A DNA stretch of 64,000 bases from Trueperella bernardiae. GTDB lineage: Bacteria > Actinomycetota > Actinomycetes > Actinomycetales > Actinomycetaceae. Positions 33,356 to 43,263 of this stretch are shown here, piece by piece. The notes below the pieces were generated by a model, which saw nothing but the letters and a program-made list of their open reading frames with translations, was not told the origin of the DNA and did not search any database. The DNA lies in NCBI RefSeq assembly GCF_001469025.1, contig NZ_LNIZ01000003.1, positions 62,001 to 126,000 on the forward strand. The letters run 5' to 3'. How positions within the stretch are numbered: the stretch's first letter is position 1; the number at the start of each line of letters is the position of its first letter. The translations under genes were made by a program, and so were the position numbers.

Positions 33356-35542
33356 ATGTCTAATCGACAGCGACGCAGCCTGGAGGACTTCAACCGGAGG
33401 GGCCGCAAGGCCAAGCAGGGAGGCGATGCGGATGAAGGCCCGCGCTCGAAGCGCGAGCGCAAGGAACAGGAGGAGCGCGAGCGCAAGCAGCGGCGCATCT
33501 TCTGGGGGATCATGAGCGCCCTGACCGTGGGTGCCATGCTTATTTTCTTCTTCTTCAACCCCGCCGGCTTCACGCAGGTCAAGACCAGCGAGGGCCGCCA
33601 GATCCTGCAGTCGCAGTCGATTGAGCGCATCCAGGTTACCGACGGCAGCCAGATCGTCCAGATCTGGCTCAAGGATGACTACAAGCCCACCGACCTGGAG
33701 GGCAAGAAGCAAAAGCCCACGAAGAAGGTCCAGTTCCAGTACACGGACCCGGAGGGCGACGCGGTGCTCGGGCTTGTGCAGAGGGCGAAGTCTGAAAACG
33801 GGTACAACTCGATCGTGCCGCAGCAGTCGCTGCTGTTCTCCCTGCTATCCTTTATGCTGCCGATGCTGCTGATCGTGGGTTTGTTCTTCTGGATGATCCC
33901 CAAAATGCAGGGGCGGATGAACGAATTTGGCAAGGTCAAACGCGACGGGGTCGAATCGGACCTGCCGGACGTGACGTTTGCCGACGTCGCCGGCGTCGAC
34001 GAGGCAGTCGAAGAGCTACGCGAGATCAAGGAGTTCATCGAGACTCCGGAGAAGTTTTACAAGATGGGGGCGAAGATCCCGCGCGGCGTGCTGCTCTACG
34101 GGCCGCCGGGAACCGGCAAGACGCTGCTGGCGAAGGCCGTGGCAGGCGAGGCCGGCGTGCCCTTCTTCCACATCTCGGCCTCCGAGTTCGTGGAGATGTT
34201 CGTGGGCGTGGGTGCCTCCCGCGTGCGTGACCTGTTTACGAAGGCCAAGAAGGTGGCCCCGGCGATCATCTTTGTGGACGAGATCGACGCGGTCGGGCGC
34301 AACCGCGGCGCCGGGATCGGCGGCGGCAATGACGAGCGCGAGCAGACTCTGAACCAGCTGCTGGTGGAGATGGACGGCTTTGACGAGCGTACGAACGTCA
34401 TCGTCATTGCGGCCACCAACCGGCCCGACGTTCTCGACCCGGCGTTGCTGCGCCCCGGCCGCTTCGACCGGCAGATCGGCGTGGACGCGCCGGACCTGCC
34501 CGGACGCCAGGAGATCCTCAAGGTCCATGCCGACGGCAAGCCGTTGGAAGAGGGGGTCTCGCTCGAGTCGATCGCCCGCCGCACGCCCGGTTTCTCCGGA
34601 GCGGACCTGGCAAACCTGTTGAACGAGGCGGCGCTCCTTGCGGCCCGCCGCGGGCACACGAAGATTGATGAGGACGACATCGACGAGGCGATCGACCGCG
34701 TGATCGCTGGACCGCAGCGCCGCACCCGGGTGATGAACCCGAAGGAGAAGCGGATGACCGCCTACCATGAGGCCGGCCACGCCGTGGCCGCCGCGGCGCT
34801 CAACTACACCGACCCGGTCACGAAGGTGACGATCCTGCCGCGCGGGCGGGCCCTGGGCTACACGATGGTCATGCCCACCGAGGATCGGTACTCCACCTCT
34901 CGCCACGAGCTGCTGGACGAAATGGTCTACGCGATGGGCGGGCGCGCGGCGGAGGAGGTCGTGTTCCACGATCCCACCACGGGCGCCTCGAACGACATCC
35001 AGAAGGCCACCTCGGTGGCGCGCAAGATGGTCACCGAATACGGCATGTCGCAGCGGGTGGGGGCCGTGCGCCTCACGGCAGACGACTCCGATCCCATGAC
35101 TCGGATGGGCGGCGGGCAGGCCCGCGAGCACTCCGATGACCTGGCCCGGATCGTGGACGAGGAAGTGCGCACCTTGCTCGACCGCGCCGCCCAAGAGGCA
35201 TGGCAGATCATGATGGACAACCGCCACGTGCTCGACCGCCTCACCTCCGTGCTCCTGGAAAAGGAGACCGTGCTCGAGGGCGAACTCAAGGAAATCTTCA
35301 AGGACATCGTCAAGGCGCCGGCGCGCCAGCTGTGGCTGTCCTCGCCCGAGCGGCCCGTGTCCGACCTGCCGCCCGTGCCGCTGCCTGAGGCCCCGAAGGC
35401 CGACGACGAAGCCGAGGCTGGCGAGGGTTCTCATGCAGGGGCTGGAGACAGTGCCGACGCCGGCCAGGACAAGAACGCCGAGGACAGTGCCGAGGGCGGG
35501 CGGCCGTCGTCGGGAAGCGAGCCCGAAGGAGGAATCAAGTGA
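33356..35542 (+). CDS. ftsH: ATP-dependent zinc metalloprotease FtsH
   Basis: 728 residues. Two membrane helices ([20 protein letters not shown] near 48 and [20 protein letters not shown] near 157) flank a small exported domain. The AAA+ module has [14 protein letters not shown] (about 250), [11 protein letters not shown] and the second-region-of-homology Arg finger ([17 protein letters not shown]). The protease site is [12 protein letters not shown] (about 468). The hexamer extracts and degrades membrane and some soluble proteins. The N-terminus has a 45-residue basic extension, and the C-terminus an acidic Ala/Glu-rich tail of about 60 residues. The ATG follows GGAGG in the end of hpt; the stop overlaps the folE GTG. 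Confidence 0.97.
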   Translation: MSNRQRRSLEDFNRRGRKAKQGGDADEGPRSKRERKEQEERERKQRRIFWGIMSALTVGAMLIFFFFNPAGFTQVKTSEGRQILQSQSIERIQVTDGSQIVQIWLKDDYKPTDLEGKKQKPTKKVQFQYTDPEGDAVLGLVQRAKSENGYNSIVPQQSLLFSLLSFMLPMLLIVGLFFWMIPKMQGRMNEFGKVKRDGVESDLPDVTFADVAGVDEAVEELREIKEFIETPEKFYKMGAKIPRGVLLYGPPGTGKTLLAKAVAGEAGVPFFHISASEFVEMFVGVGASRVRDLFTKAKKVAPAIIFVDEIDAVGRNRGAGIGGGNDEREQTLNQLLVEMDGFDERTNVIVIAATNRPDVLDPALLRPGRFDRQIGVDAPDLPGRQEILKVHADGKPLEEGVSLESIARRTPGFSGADLANLLNEAALLAARRGHTKIDEDDIDEAIDRVIAGPQRRTRVMNPKEKRMTAYHEAGHAVAAAALNYTDPVTKVTILPRGRALGYTMVMPTEDRYSTSRHELLDEMVYAMGGRAAEEVVFHDPTTGASNDIQKATSVARKMVTEYGMSQRVGAVRLTADDSDPMTRMGGGQAREHSDDLARIVDEEVRTLLDRAAQEAWQIMMDNRHVLDRLTSVLLEKETVLEGELKEIFKDIVKAPARQLWLSSPERPVSDLPPVPLPEAPKADDEAEAGEGSHAGAGDSADAGQDKNAEDSAEGGRPSSGSEPEGGIK

Positions 35543-36099
35543 GCGTGGACGTTGAGCGTGTACAGGCCGCCGTCCGTGAGCTTCTCCTCGCGATTGGGGA
35601 GGACCCGGACCGCGACGGCCTGATTGACACCCCGGCCCGCGTGGCCCGGTCGTATGCGGAGATCTTTTCCGGCCTGGACGAGGACCCGGGCGAGCACCTG
35701 GAGAAAGTGTTCGACGTGGGGCATCAGGAGATGGTGCTCGTGCGGGACATTCCGGTGTATTCGATGTGCGAGCACCACCTGCTGCCGTTCCACGGCGTGG
35801 CCCACGTGGGCTACATCCCCGGAGCGGACGGCCGGGTGACCGGCCTGTCGAAGCTGGCCCGGCTGGTCGAGGGCTATGCGCATCGGCCACAGGTCCAAGA
35901 GCGGCTCACCACCCAGGTGGCGGAGGCGATCTACGAGCGGTTGGGTGCGACGGGCGTGATCGTCGTCGTGGAGGCGGAGCACCTGTGCATGTCGATGCGC
36001 GGGGTGCGTAAACCGGGGTCGCGCACGGTGACGTCGGCGGTGCGGGGCACGATGCACGATCCGGCCACGCGCGCCGAAGCGATGAGCCTAGTGAGGTAG
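35539..36099 (+). CDS. folE: GTP cyclohydrolase I
   Basis: 186 residues. [21 protein letters not shown] contains the zinc-binding Cys and His; [20 protein letters not shown] and [20 protein letters not shown] complete the T-fold active site. It converts GTP to dihydroneopterin triphosphate, the first step of folate synthesis. The GTG start follows AGGAGG and overlaps the ftsH stop (GTGA). folP starts two bases after its stop. Confidence 0.97.
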   Translation: MSVDVERVQAAVRELLLAIGEDPDRDGLIDTPARVARSYAEIFSGLDEDPGEHLEKVFDVGHQEMVLVRDIPVYSMCEHHLLPFHGVAHVGYIPGADGRVTGLSKLARLVEGYAHRPQVQERLTTQVAEAIYERLGATGVIVVVEAEHLCMSMRGVRKPGSRTVTSAVRGTMHDPATRAEAMSLVR

Positions 36100-36101
36100 C
36101 C

Positions 36102-36875
36102 ATGAACATCATGGGAATTGTGAACGTCACGCCGAACTCGTTCTCGGACGGGGGCCAGTTCCTGGACCCGGGCGCCGCGATCGAGCACGGACGCGAGCTC
36201 GTGGCCGCCGGCGCCACGATCCTCGACATCGGCGGGGAGTCCACCCGCCCGGGAGCCGAACCGGTGGCCCCGGAGGACGAGTGGGCGCGGATTGCGGACG
36301 TGGTGGCGGAGTTGTCGGGCGAGGTGGCGGTGTCGGTGGACACCTACCACGCCAGCACCGCGCGCCGGGCCGTGGAGGCGGGCGCGGCGATCGTCAACGA
36401 CGTGACCGGCGGGCAGGGCGATCCGGCCATGTTCGCCACCGTGGCCGAGCTCGGCTGCGACTACGTGCTCCAACACGGGCGGGGCAACGCCCGCACGATG
36501 AACGACCTGGCGTCCTACGGCGACGTGGTGGGCGAGGTGCGCTCCGAGCTGCTGGCTTCGCGCGATGGGGCGGTGGCCGCAGGGATCGCGCCGGAGTCAA
36601 TCATCCTCGACCCGGGCCTTGGCTTTGCGAAGGTGGGCGATCAGGACTGGGAGATCCTGCGCGGGCTCGGCGCCTTCCTAGGCGAGGGGCACCGCGTGCT
36701 CGTGGGGCACTCGCGCAAGCGCTTCCTCGTGCCGTTTGCCGTCAACGACGAACGGGACGTGGCAACCGCCGCGATCGCGGCCTTCATCGCGGAGTCGGTG
36801 TGGGCGGTGCGCGTGCACAACGTGGCCGCCACGGCTACCGCGATCGGCGTGGCCCGCATGATGAAGGGCCTGTGA
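36102..36875 (+). CDS. folP: Dihydropteroate synthase
   Basis: 257 residues, slightly short at the N-terminus. MGIVNVTPNSFSDGGQF, TILDIGGESTRPGAEPV, ILDPGLGFAKVGDQDWEILR and LVGHSRKRFLV are the pterin and phosphate loops of the TIM barrel. It joins dihydropterin pyrophosphate and p-aminobenzoate and is the target of sulfonamides. Its stop overlaps the folBK start (TGATG). Confidence 0.96.
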   Translation: MNIMGIVNVTPNSFSDGGQFLDPGAAIEHGRELVAAGATILDIGGESTRPGAEPVAPEDEWARIADVVAELSGEVAVSVDTYHASTARRAVEAGAAIVNDVTGGQGDPAMFATVAELGCDYVLQHGRGNARTMNDLASYGDVVGEVRSELLASRDGAVAAGIAPESIILDPGLGFAKVGDQDWEILRGLGAFLGEGHRVLVGHSRKRFLVPFAVNDERDVATAAIAAFIAESVWAVRVHNVAATATAIGVARMMKGL

Positions 36876-37822
36876 TGGCCCTGTCGACGATCCGCCTCAC
36901 CGGCCTGCGAGTCCGCGGCATGCACGGCGTGCTCGACTTCGAGCACGCCGAGGCGCAGGACTTCGTGGTCGACGTGGCGCTACACCTCGACATCTCGCGG
37001 GCGATTGCCACCGACGATGTCGCCCACACCATCAACTACGCCGAGGTGGCCGACATGGTGGTAGGCGTGATCGAGGGTGACCACGCGGACCTCATCGAGA
37101 CCTTGGCCGGCCGCATCGCCGAGCGGGCGCTGGGCTTTGGAGCCGCGGGCGTGGAGGTGACTGTACATAAGCCGCAGGCACCGATCCCGCACGAGTTCAC
37201 CGACGTGGCCGTCACGCTCGAGCGCTGGGCCCTGGAGGCCGGGTCGGCGGGCGATGGGCTCGCGGCCGGGCTGGCTGTGGCCCCGGGTGCCGGGGCTGCG
37301 GCACAAGCCGGCGGCCAGCTGTCGGCGCCGGCGGGCGCGGAGCGGGCCGTGATCGGCGTCGGGTCCAACCTCGATGCGGCCGGGCACGTGCGCGCCGCGA
37401 TCGAGGAGCTGGGCGAGCTGGGAGTTGTCGTCGCGGCCTCGGGGCTGTATGACACCGCGCCGCGACTGGCGGAGGGCCAGGCCGGGCAGCCGGATTACGT
37501 TAACGCCGTGGTGCTGCTAGACACGCACCTATCGCCCCTCGAACTGCTCGACGCCCTGCAGGGGATCGAGGCGGCTCACGGGCGGGTCCGATCCGAGCGC
37601 TGGGGTGCGCGCACGCTCGACCTCGACATCGTCACCTATGCGGGCCTCGAACTCGACACCCCGCGCCTAACCCTGCCCCACCCGCGCGCCGCCGAGCGGC
37701 GCTTCGTGCTCGAGCCCTGGGCCGCCGTCGACCCGGGCGCGCGCCTCGCCGGCCACCCCGTCGTGAGCCTGCTCGCCGGCGTCGCCGACCAGCGGGTCCA
37801 GCCCCTGGGGGAGCCAGCATGA
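36875..37822 (+). CDS. folKB: Fused dihydroneopterin aldolase and HPPK (FolB-FolK)
   Basis: 315 residues. Residues 1-120 are FolB (LTGLRVRGMHGVLDFEHAEA, TINYAEVADMV, VTVHKPQAPI). An Ala/Gly-rich linker of about 35 residues follows. From about 155 the protein is FolK (AVIGVGSNLDAAGHVRAAIE, GLYDTAP, PDYVNAVVLLDT, RWGARTLDLDIVTY, LPHPRAAERRFVLEPW). One chain therefore cleaves dihydroneopterin and pyrophosphorylates the product, feeding FolP upstream. Such fusions occur in several actinobacteria. The stop overlaps the DUF3180 gene (ATGA). Confidence 0.95.
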   Translation: MALSTIRLTGLRVRGMHGVLDFEHAEAQDFVVDVALHLDISRAIATDDVAHTINYAEVADMVVGVIEGDHADLIETLAGRIAERALGFGAAGVEVTVHKPQAPIPHEFTDVAVTLERWALEAGSAGDGLAAGLAVAPGAGAAAQAGGQLSAPAGAERAVIGVGSNLDAAGHVRAAIEELGELGVVVAASGLYDTAPRLAEGQAGQPDYVNAVVLLDTHLSPLELLDALQGIEAAHGRVRSERWGARTLDLDIVTYAGLELDTPRLTLPHPRAAERRFVLEPWAAVDPGARLAGHPVVSLLAGVADQRVQPLGEPA

Positions 37823-38292
37823 GCGAGAGCCCGAAGCTGCGCCCCACGTCGATCTCGATGTTGGTCGGGGCAGGGTTAGTCGCGGGGATCACGGTTTTTT
37901 CGCTGACGTCGGTGTTCATCCGCTCTGGCGCCAGCCCGGTGCCAGTGCCGTTTTGGCTGTTCCTCGCGCCGCTGGCGATCGGCGCGGTGGTGATCAGCCA
38001 GGCGTGGCTGGTGCGCCAGTACCGCCGGGGCAAGCGCCCGGTCGATCAGCTGTATGCCGCCCGGATCTGGGTGCTGACCCAGGCCACGTCGCGTGGCGGC
38101 ACCCTGATGGCTGGCGGCGCGCTTGGCGTCGCGGTGGCCTACTATGCCGGTTCGGCGGTCTTCCTCACCGACAACGCGCACAACGCCCTCCTCGCCGGGA
38201 TCGCGTCGATCATCATGACCGTGGCGGCGCTCGTTGGCGAGCGCTGGTGCACCTACGACGACCCGAGCCCCGACGCCGCTGCCAGCGCCTAG
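37819..38292 (+). CDS. DUF3180 family membrane protein
   Basis: 157 residues with four hydrophobic helices: SMLVGAGLVAGITVFSLTSV, FWLFLAPLAIGAVVISQAWL, TLMAGGALGVAVAYYAGSAV and AGIASIIMTVAALVGERW. Actinobacterial genomes regularly place this family straight after folK. Its function is unknown, and the link to folate synthesis rests only on conserved order. It overlaps folBK by four bases and ends the folate operon. Confidence 0.85.
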   Translation: MSESPKLRPTSISMLVGAGLVAGITVFSLTSVFIRSGASPVPVPFWLFLAPLAIGAVVISQAWLVRQYRRGKRPVDQLYAARIWVLTQATSRGGTLMAGGALGVAVAYYAGSAVFLTDNAHNALLAGIASIIMTVAALVGERWCTYDDPSPDAAASA

Positions 38293-38370
38293 CCGTTCGC
38301 CGTGCTGGGGCCGCGCGCCGTGCTGGGGCCGCGAGCCGCGCCACGGCGTCGTGAGCAGGGCCCGCCCTGT

Positions 38371-38453
38371 CCAAATGCGGCACTAAACTGACAAATGCGG
38401 CACTACATAACGGGAAAGTAGTGTCGCATCTTGCGGTTTAGTACAGCTTCTGC
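38371..38453 (-). repeat. Interspersed 83-bp repeat, family 2, copy 2 (inverted)
   Basis: Read on the reverse strand this matches the copy at 16455-16537 over its whole length with roughly a dozen differences. It keeps the exact core CACTACTTTCCCGTTAT and the TTTGTCAGTTTAGTGCCGCAT end. It lies in the 270-bp gap between the folate operon and the PH-domain genes. The rest of that gap has a GGCGTCGTG word near 38345 and nothing else I recognise. Confidence 0.85.
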
Positions 38454-38564
38454 GGGTAGGCCTCACACGGGCAAGCGACAGCAATCCTCCCGACCTCGGC
38501 CACGAGCTCGAATCCGCTGAGCCTCAGAGGCTAGGTGGACGGGGCCGGCCGCGCGGGCGGTAGA

Positions 38565-39071
38565 ATGTCAGACATGAGACATCCACTTGCCCAGGACACC
38601 GTTTTCATCCCCTTGGACCCCGGATACACGAAGGTGCAGGCCATCCGCTGGTCGGTCGCCGTGATCGTGATCGTGGCGGTCGGCGCGATCCCCGGGATTT
38701 TGCTCGGGAGTGCGAGCTTCCCGGGCGTGCTGTGGTGGGTCGGCTTTGCGATCTGGGCGGTGGTGTGGCTGATCCAGGTCCCGTTCGCGCTGCGCCGGGC
38801 CCGCGCGTTCGGCTACGCCGAGCTGGAGGACGAGCTCCTCATCCGCTCCGGCATCATGTTCCATTCCGTGACCGTGGTGCCTTACGGCCGCATGCAGCAG
38901 GTGGAGGTGGGCACGGGTCCGCTGCTGAAGCGCTTTGGGCTGGGGTCGATTGAGCTGGTGACGGCGTCGGCGGGCTCGAATGCCTCCATCCCCGGGGTGG
39001 CGATTGAGGAGGCCGAGCGCCTGCGCGAGAAGCTGACCGCGCTGGGCGAGGCGAGGATGGAGGGCCTGTGA
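38565..39071 (+). CDS. PH-domain membrane protein (YdbS-like)
   Basis: 168 residues. Two membrane helices (IRWSVAVIVIVAVGAIPGIL and WVGFAIWAVVWLIQVPFALR) precede a bacterial PH (bPH2) domain: ELEDELLIRSGIMFHSVTVV, VPYGRMQQVEVGTGPLLKRF and GLGSIELVTASAGSNASIPG. Bacillus YdbS/YdbT pairs have this arrangement and are linked to antimicrobial-peptide resistance; the molecular role is unclear. The ATG at 38574 is an alternative start. The stop overlaps the next gene by GTGA. Confidence 0.85.
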   Translation: MSDMRHPLAQDTVFIPLDPGYTKVQAIRWSVAVIVIVAVGAIPGILLGSASFPGVLWWVGFAIWAVVWLIQVPFALRRARAFGYAELEDELLIRSGIMFHSVTVVPYGRMQQVEVGTGPLLKRFGLGSIELVTASAGSNASIPGVAIEEAERLREKLTALGEARMEGL

Positions 39072-40774
39072 GCGACAAGCGTACGCTCGGCGAATCCGTG
39101 CCCGAGGGCGCGTGGCGCAAGTTCCACAAGGTGACCCCGCTGGCCAATGGCGGCGTGCTGTGGGTGGCGCTCGCGATTTTCCTGTACAACATCCTGCAGT
39201 CGTTGCTTGAAGATGGCGTGGACGAGCTTCGTGACGCCGCCTCCCACATCACCCTCATGTGGATCTTGATCGCGGCTGGGGCCCTGGTTCTGCTCACGAT
39301 CGTGGTGGTCGTGTGCTCGTGGGTGGTGTGGCGCTTCGCATCCTTCGCCGTGGTCGACTCCGGCATCCACCACCGTTCCGGCGTCCTCATCAAGCGTCAC
39401 AAGCATATGCGTTGGGATCGCGTGCAGAGCGTGGAGGTGGAGCAGAAGATCTTCGGCCGCATCTTCGGTTTCGGCTCGGTCAAGGTCGAGTCCGCGGGCT
39501 CCGACGAGGGCATCACGCTCGGCCTGCTCACCATGGCCGACTGCGCTGCCCTGCGAAAGGAGGTCTTGCAGGGCCTTGCCAACGCCCGCGCCGGCCGCCC
39601 GATTGGTCTTGCCAACGAAGCCGTCGCCCCAGCTTCCACCGCCCCCGCGGCGACCCCCGGCTCGGTGCTCGGCGGCCAGCCTGACGCAGGCCAACCCGGC
39701 GCCGCGAACCAAACGGGCGCCACCGACCACGCCGCGGGCGCGACGGGCGCTACCGGCGTCGTCGGACCTGATCACGCCGGCCTGCCGGGCCAGCCAGACG
39801 CAGGCCAACCCGGGGAGACCGGCCAGCCCGCCGCCACCGGGGCCGCTCCGGCGATCCCCATCTTTGACCCTGACGACACCGAGCTCGACCAGCTCATCTT
39901 CGAGATGCCCACCTCCCGCCTCATCGCCTCCCGACTGCTGAGCCCCACGTTCCTGTCGGTGTTGACGGTAACGCTAGCGATGCTGGTGGGCTCGATCTGG
40001 CTGGGGGAGACCCTCATGGCGGTGATCTTCCTGGTGGTCGGCTCGGCCTACACGTTCGTCAAATCCTCGCTGGGGCAGTACGGCACGAAGGTATACCTAT
40101 CGGCGAACGGGTTGCGCGTGCGTGGGGGACTGACCACGCTCACCACCCGCTCCATTCCGCCGGCGCGCCTGCATGCCATCGAGCTACACCGCCCGATGCT
40201 GTGGCGTTGGAAGGACTGGTGGGAGGTCACGGCCACCCTGGCCGGCGCCGCCACGCTCGACACCTCCGGCGACACCCCCGGCTCCGAAATTATTATCCCT
40301 GCCGGCTCGCGCGAGGAAGCCCTGCGCGTGCTGTGGACCATGCTTCCCGACGCCGGCACCGCCGACGACGCCGGCCTCATCCGCGACGCCCTGGATGGGT
40401 CGGGCACGGGCCGCCACTTCCTGTCCTCACCGGATCAGGCCAAGTGGTTCGACCCGATTACGTACAAGTCGCGCGGCGTGTGCCTGACCCCGAAGGTAGC
40501 CGTGTTCCGGCGCGGGCGCTTCGGGCGGTGGGTCATGTTCGTGTGGCAGGACCACACGCAGTCGGTGAAGATGAAGCAAGGTCCGATCCAACGCCGTCTG
40601 GGCCTGGGTGAGATTGAGCTTGACCTGGTGTCGTTCGCGTCGGCCACGCACAAGAACATGGCGGTGTCCGATGTGGAGCGCATGGTGTGGGTGGAAAACG
40701 AGCTCAGCGCGCAGGCGCGGCACGTGGGCGTGAGCGAGTCGATCGACACCTGGCGGGAGCGCGTGGGAGTCTAG
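39068..40774 (+). CDS. Multi-PH-domain membrane protein (YdbT-like) with a Gly/Pro/Gln insert
   Basis: 568 residues. Two helices (VLWVALAIFLYNILQSLLED, LIAAGALVLLTIVVVVCSWV) lead to a first bPH2 domain (DSGIHHRSGVLIKRHKHMRW, DRVQSVEVEQKIFGRIFGFG). About 90 residues are then low complexity, including two GQPDAGQPG units. A second helical pair and a second bPH2 domain follow (YLSANGLRVRGGLTTLTTRS), then a third (CLTPKVAVFRRGRFGRWVMF, DHTQSVKMKQGPIQRRLGLG). It is coupled to the YdbS-like gene by GTGA, so the two probably form one membrane complex. Function is not established. Confidence 0.85.
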   Translation: MSDKRTLGESVPEGAWRKFHKVTPLANGGVLWVALAIFLYNILQSLLEDGVDELRDAASHITLMWILIAAGALVLLTIVVVVCSWVVWRFASFAVVDSGIHHRSGVLIKRHKHMRWDRVQSVEVEQKIFGRIFGFGSVKVESAGSDEGITLGLLTMADCAALRKEVLQGLANARAGRPIGLANEAVAPASTAPAATPGSVLGGQPDAGQPGAANQTGATDHAAGATGATGVVGPDHAGLPGQPDAGQPGETGQPAATGAAPAIPIFDPDDTELDQLIFEMPTSRLIASRLLSPTFLSVLTVTLAMLVGSIWLGETLMAVIFLVVGSAYTFVKSSLGQYGTKVYLSANGLRVRGGLTTLTTRSIPPARLHAIELHRPMLWRWKDWWEVTATLAGAATLDTSGDTPGSEIIIPAGSREEALRVLWTMLPDAGTADDAGLIRDALDGSGTGRHFLSSPDQAKWFDPITYKSRGVCLTPKVAVFRRGRFGRWVMFVWQDHTQSVKMKQGPIQRRLGLGEIELDLVSFASATHKNMAVSDVERMVWVENELSAQARHVGVSESIDTWRERVGV

Positions 40775-40796
40775 CTCAGCCCGTGATTTGAATTTA

Positions 40797-40862
40797 CTGG
40801 ACGTATTTGGGGCGATCTCCGTATATGAGGAGATCGCCCCAAATACGTCCAAAATGTTTTAA
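40797..40862. repeat. Interspersed palindromic repeat, family 1, copy B
   Basis: CTGGACGTATTTGGGGCGAT (with four more bases, to 40820) pairs with 40829-40851 at 23 of 24 positions around a GTATATGA loop. A TTTTAAT tail follows. This is the most regular of the three copies (others at 1521 and 54758). It sits between the convergent YdbT-like and dhaM genes, where a bidirectional terminator is expected. Confidence 0.85.
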
Positions 40863-40923
40863 TTTGCCCCGGCCCGGCACCCTGGCTGCCCGACTCGTCA
40901 CAGTCTCCCGGCTGACTGCCCGG

Positions 40924-43263
40924 CTACTTGATCGCCCGGATTGCCGCCTTGATCTGGGGCACCAGGCCCGGGCGCACGGAGAGCGAGGCCACCCCGGCGC
41001 GCACCAGCTGGGGCACGTGCTCCTCGGAGGAGGCCAGGTCGCCGCAGATGCCGAGGGGGGACTCGAGCTTGCGGGCCGTGTCCGCGATGAGGTCCACCAC
41101 GAGCGGGATCACCTGGTCGGCCACGGGCGCTACGGCGGAGTTGCCGCGGTCGGTGGCCGCCATGTACTGGATCAGGTCGTTCGTGCCCACCGAGAAGAAG
41201 TCCACCTTCTCATCGAATGCGGCAACGTTGAGTAGCGCCGCCGGGGTTTCGAGCATCATGCCGAACTGGGGTAGCTCGTCGGGCCGACCCTCGGCCTCCA
41301 CGGCCACGTTGAACATCTCGCGTGCCCACACCACTTCGGCAACGGTGGTGACCATGGGGATCATCACCTTGATGTTGGCGTGCTGGGCCACGCGGATCGC
41401 GGCGCGGAACTGGTCGACCAGCGCGTCGGGTATGCGCTGCATGAGCCTGATCCCGCGTACGCCCAGGAACGGGTTGTCCTCCGGTTCGGAGTCGAAGAAG
41501 GACACGGGCTTGTCGGCCCCCACGTCCCACGTGCGGAGCGTGATCGGCTGTTCGGTGCCGAGCGCTTCGGCGATCTGAGTAAAGACTTCCGCCTGCTCGT
41601 CCACCGTGGGCCGGTGATCCCAGTCGGCGAACAGCACCTCGGTGCGTACCAGCCCCGAGCCGTCGGCCCCGTTCTTGGCACCGAGTTCCGCGTCGCTGGC
41701 CAGGGCCACGTTCGCGCGCACGTAGATCTGCCGCCCATCGAACATGGCCGGTTCGTGGGCGTGCTCGCGGGCTGCCTTCGCCAGCTTGGCCTGTTCCTTG
41801 GAGGCGCGCAGCAGTTCGTGGAGCTGGGCCCGCGTCGGGTCCACGTAGACCATCCCCGAGCGCGGCTCGAGCGCTACCTCCTGGCCCTCCGTGATGTCAC
41901 GCGCGATCTCTTTGCCCGTGATGACGGGGATGCCCTTCGCGGAGGCGATGAGGGCGCCGTGCCCGGTGGCCGAGCCGGTGGCGGCGAGGATGCCGATCAC
42001 CGAGCCGGGGTCGATCTCCGAGGCTAGGGCCGGGGTGAGCGAGTCGAGCACCACCACGGGGTCGCGCCCGAAGTCGGCGATCGCGGCGGCCAGCCCGCCG
42101 AGCGGCAGGCCGTGGAGCGCCTGGATGAGAAGGTCGCCCAGGGCCTTGACATCCTCTGAGCGTTCGCGCAGGTAGGCGGTGGGCAGGTCGAGGTACTCGG
42201 CCACCGTGTCTTGTGTGGCGTTGTGAACCGCGATTTGGGCGGGCTTGCCGGCGTCGATCGCGGTTGTGATGCGCCCAGCGTAGGCCGGGTCGTCGAGGAG
42301 CCCCACCTGCAAGGTGAGGATCGGGTCGTCTCCGAGGGACGAGAGGTAGGTGCGCACAGCCTCGCGCGCCTCGGCGTAGGCGTCGGCCTGGTTCTTCGGC
42401 TCGGTGCCGAGCTCCGGGCGCGGCTGGGCGTTCCACACGAGCGCGGGCCCCACCGCGATCTCCATGCCGGAGCCGGTCTGCCGCTTGTGTGCGGGGATGG
42501 GGGATTCGGGCTTGGCTTCGCCCTTGGCGAGCCACCCGCGCTGGGCGAGTTCCCCGACGGCGTCGAGCGCGGCTTCCGCCTCAGGCCCGGTGGCCTGCAC
42601 CAGGACCTCGTCGCCTTCGAGCACGCCGAGCGAGATGAGGGACGTCATCGAGCGTGCGACCACCGGCCCCCGCCCGTTGCCGACGTGCGAGACCCGCACC
42701 TCCGCGTCAAACGGTGCCACCGCCGCCACGAGTGCGCCAGCCGGCCGAGCGTGCAGGCCCGCCGGGTCGTCCACCACGTAGGTGCGCGAGATCCACTCGC
42801 GCGTGTCGGGCCCGTCGTCGTCGACGCCGCCCGCGCCCATAGCGCCACCGGCCGCGTCCGCGTAGGGAATGTCGGCCTCCTTCGCGGCGAGCGCGCCCAT
42901 GGCCTCGCGTGCCACGTCCTCGCGGCTGGCACCAGCGCCCGCCGCGACGGCGGCCACCACCAGGCCCTCCACCAGGGGAGCGGGCACCACGGTGGTGCGC
43001 TCGGCCATGTCCGGGTCAATGAATTCGAGCGCCATCTCCGTGGACATGACCGCCGATCCGAGGTCAACGAGCACGACCACGCCCGCGCCGCCGTCCGCCT
43101 CCTCAATCGCGGCGGAGATGAGTTCTGCAGAGGTGCCGAAACCGCCATCGGCGCCGCCGGCGGCCACAATCACCGCGTCCCTGCCCATGTCGAGCGCGAG
43201 GTCGCGAGCTGCGGCCGCCAGTGGCGCCGAGTGCGAGACGGCAACGAGGCCGACGTTAGTCAC
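40924..43263 (-). CDS. dhaM: DhaM phosphotransfer protein: EIIA-HPr-EI fusion for dihydroxyacetone kinase
   Basis: 779 residues in three PTS modules. Residues 1-130 are the mannose-type EIIA of DhaM (VGLVAVSHSAPLA, His 11). Around 165-250 is HPr (GLHARPAGALVAAVAPF). From about 264 to the end is a full Enzyme I: TGSATGHGALIASAKGIPV (His near 434), LRTWDVGADKPVSFFD, VGTNDLIQYMAATDRG and GICGDLASSEE with the C-terminal Cys. Phosphate from PEP can pass EI to HPr to EIIA within one chain, then to ADP bound on DhaL. Escherichia coli DhaM has only a truncated EI. The GTG start overlaps the dhaL stop by eight bases. Confidence 0.93.
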   Translation of the reverse strand: MTNVGLVAVSHSAPLAAAARDLALDMGRDAVIVAAGGADGGFGTSAELISAAIEEADGGAGVVVLVDLGSAVMSTEMALEFIDPDMAERTTVVPAPLVEGLVVAAVAAGAGASREDVAREAMGALAAKEADIPYADAAGGAMGAGGVDDDGPDTREWISRTYVVDDPAGLHARPAGALVAAVAPFDAEVRVSHVGNGRGPVVARSMTSLISLGVLEGDEVLVQATGPEAEAALDAVGELAQRGWLAKGEAKPESPIPAHKRQTGSGMEIAVGPALVWNAQPRPELGTEPKNQADAYAEAREAVRTYLSSLGDDPILTLQVGLLDDPAYAGRITTAIDAGKPAQIAVHNATQDTVAEYLDLPTAYLRERSEDVKALGDLLIQALHGLPLGGLAAAIADFGRDPVVVLDSLTPALASEIDPGSVIGILAATGSATGHGALIASAKGIPVITGKEIARDITEGQEVALEPRSGMVYVDPTRAQLHELLRASKEQAKLAKAAREHAHEPAMFDGRQIYVRANVALASDAELGAKNGADGSGLVRTEVLFADWDHRPTVDEQAEVFTQIAEALGTEQPITLRTWDVGADKPVSFFDSEPEDNPFLGVRGIRLMQRIPDALVDQFRAAIRVAQHANIKVMIPMVTTVAEVVWAREMFNVAVEAEGRPDELPQFGMMLETPAALLNVAAFDEKVDFFSVGTNDLIQYMAATDRGNSAVAPVADQVIPLVVDLIADTARKLESPLGICGDLASSEEHVPQLVRAGVASLSVRPGLVPQIKAAIRAIK

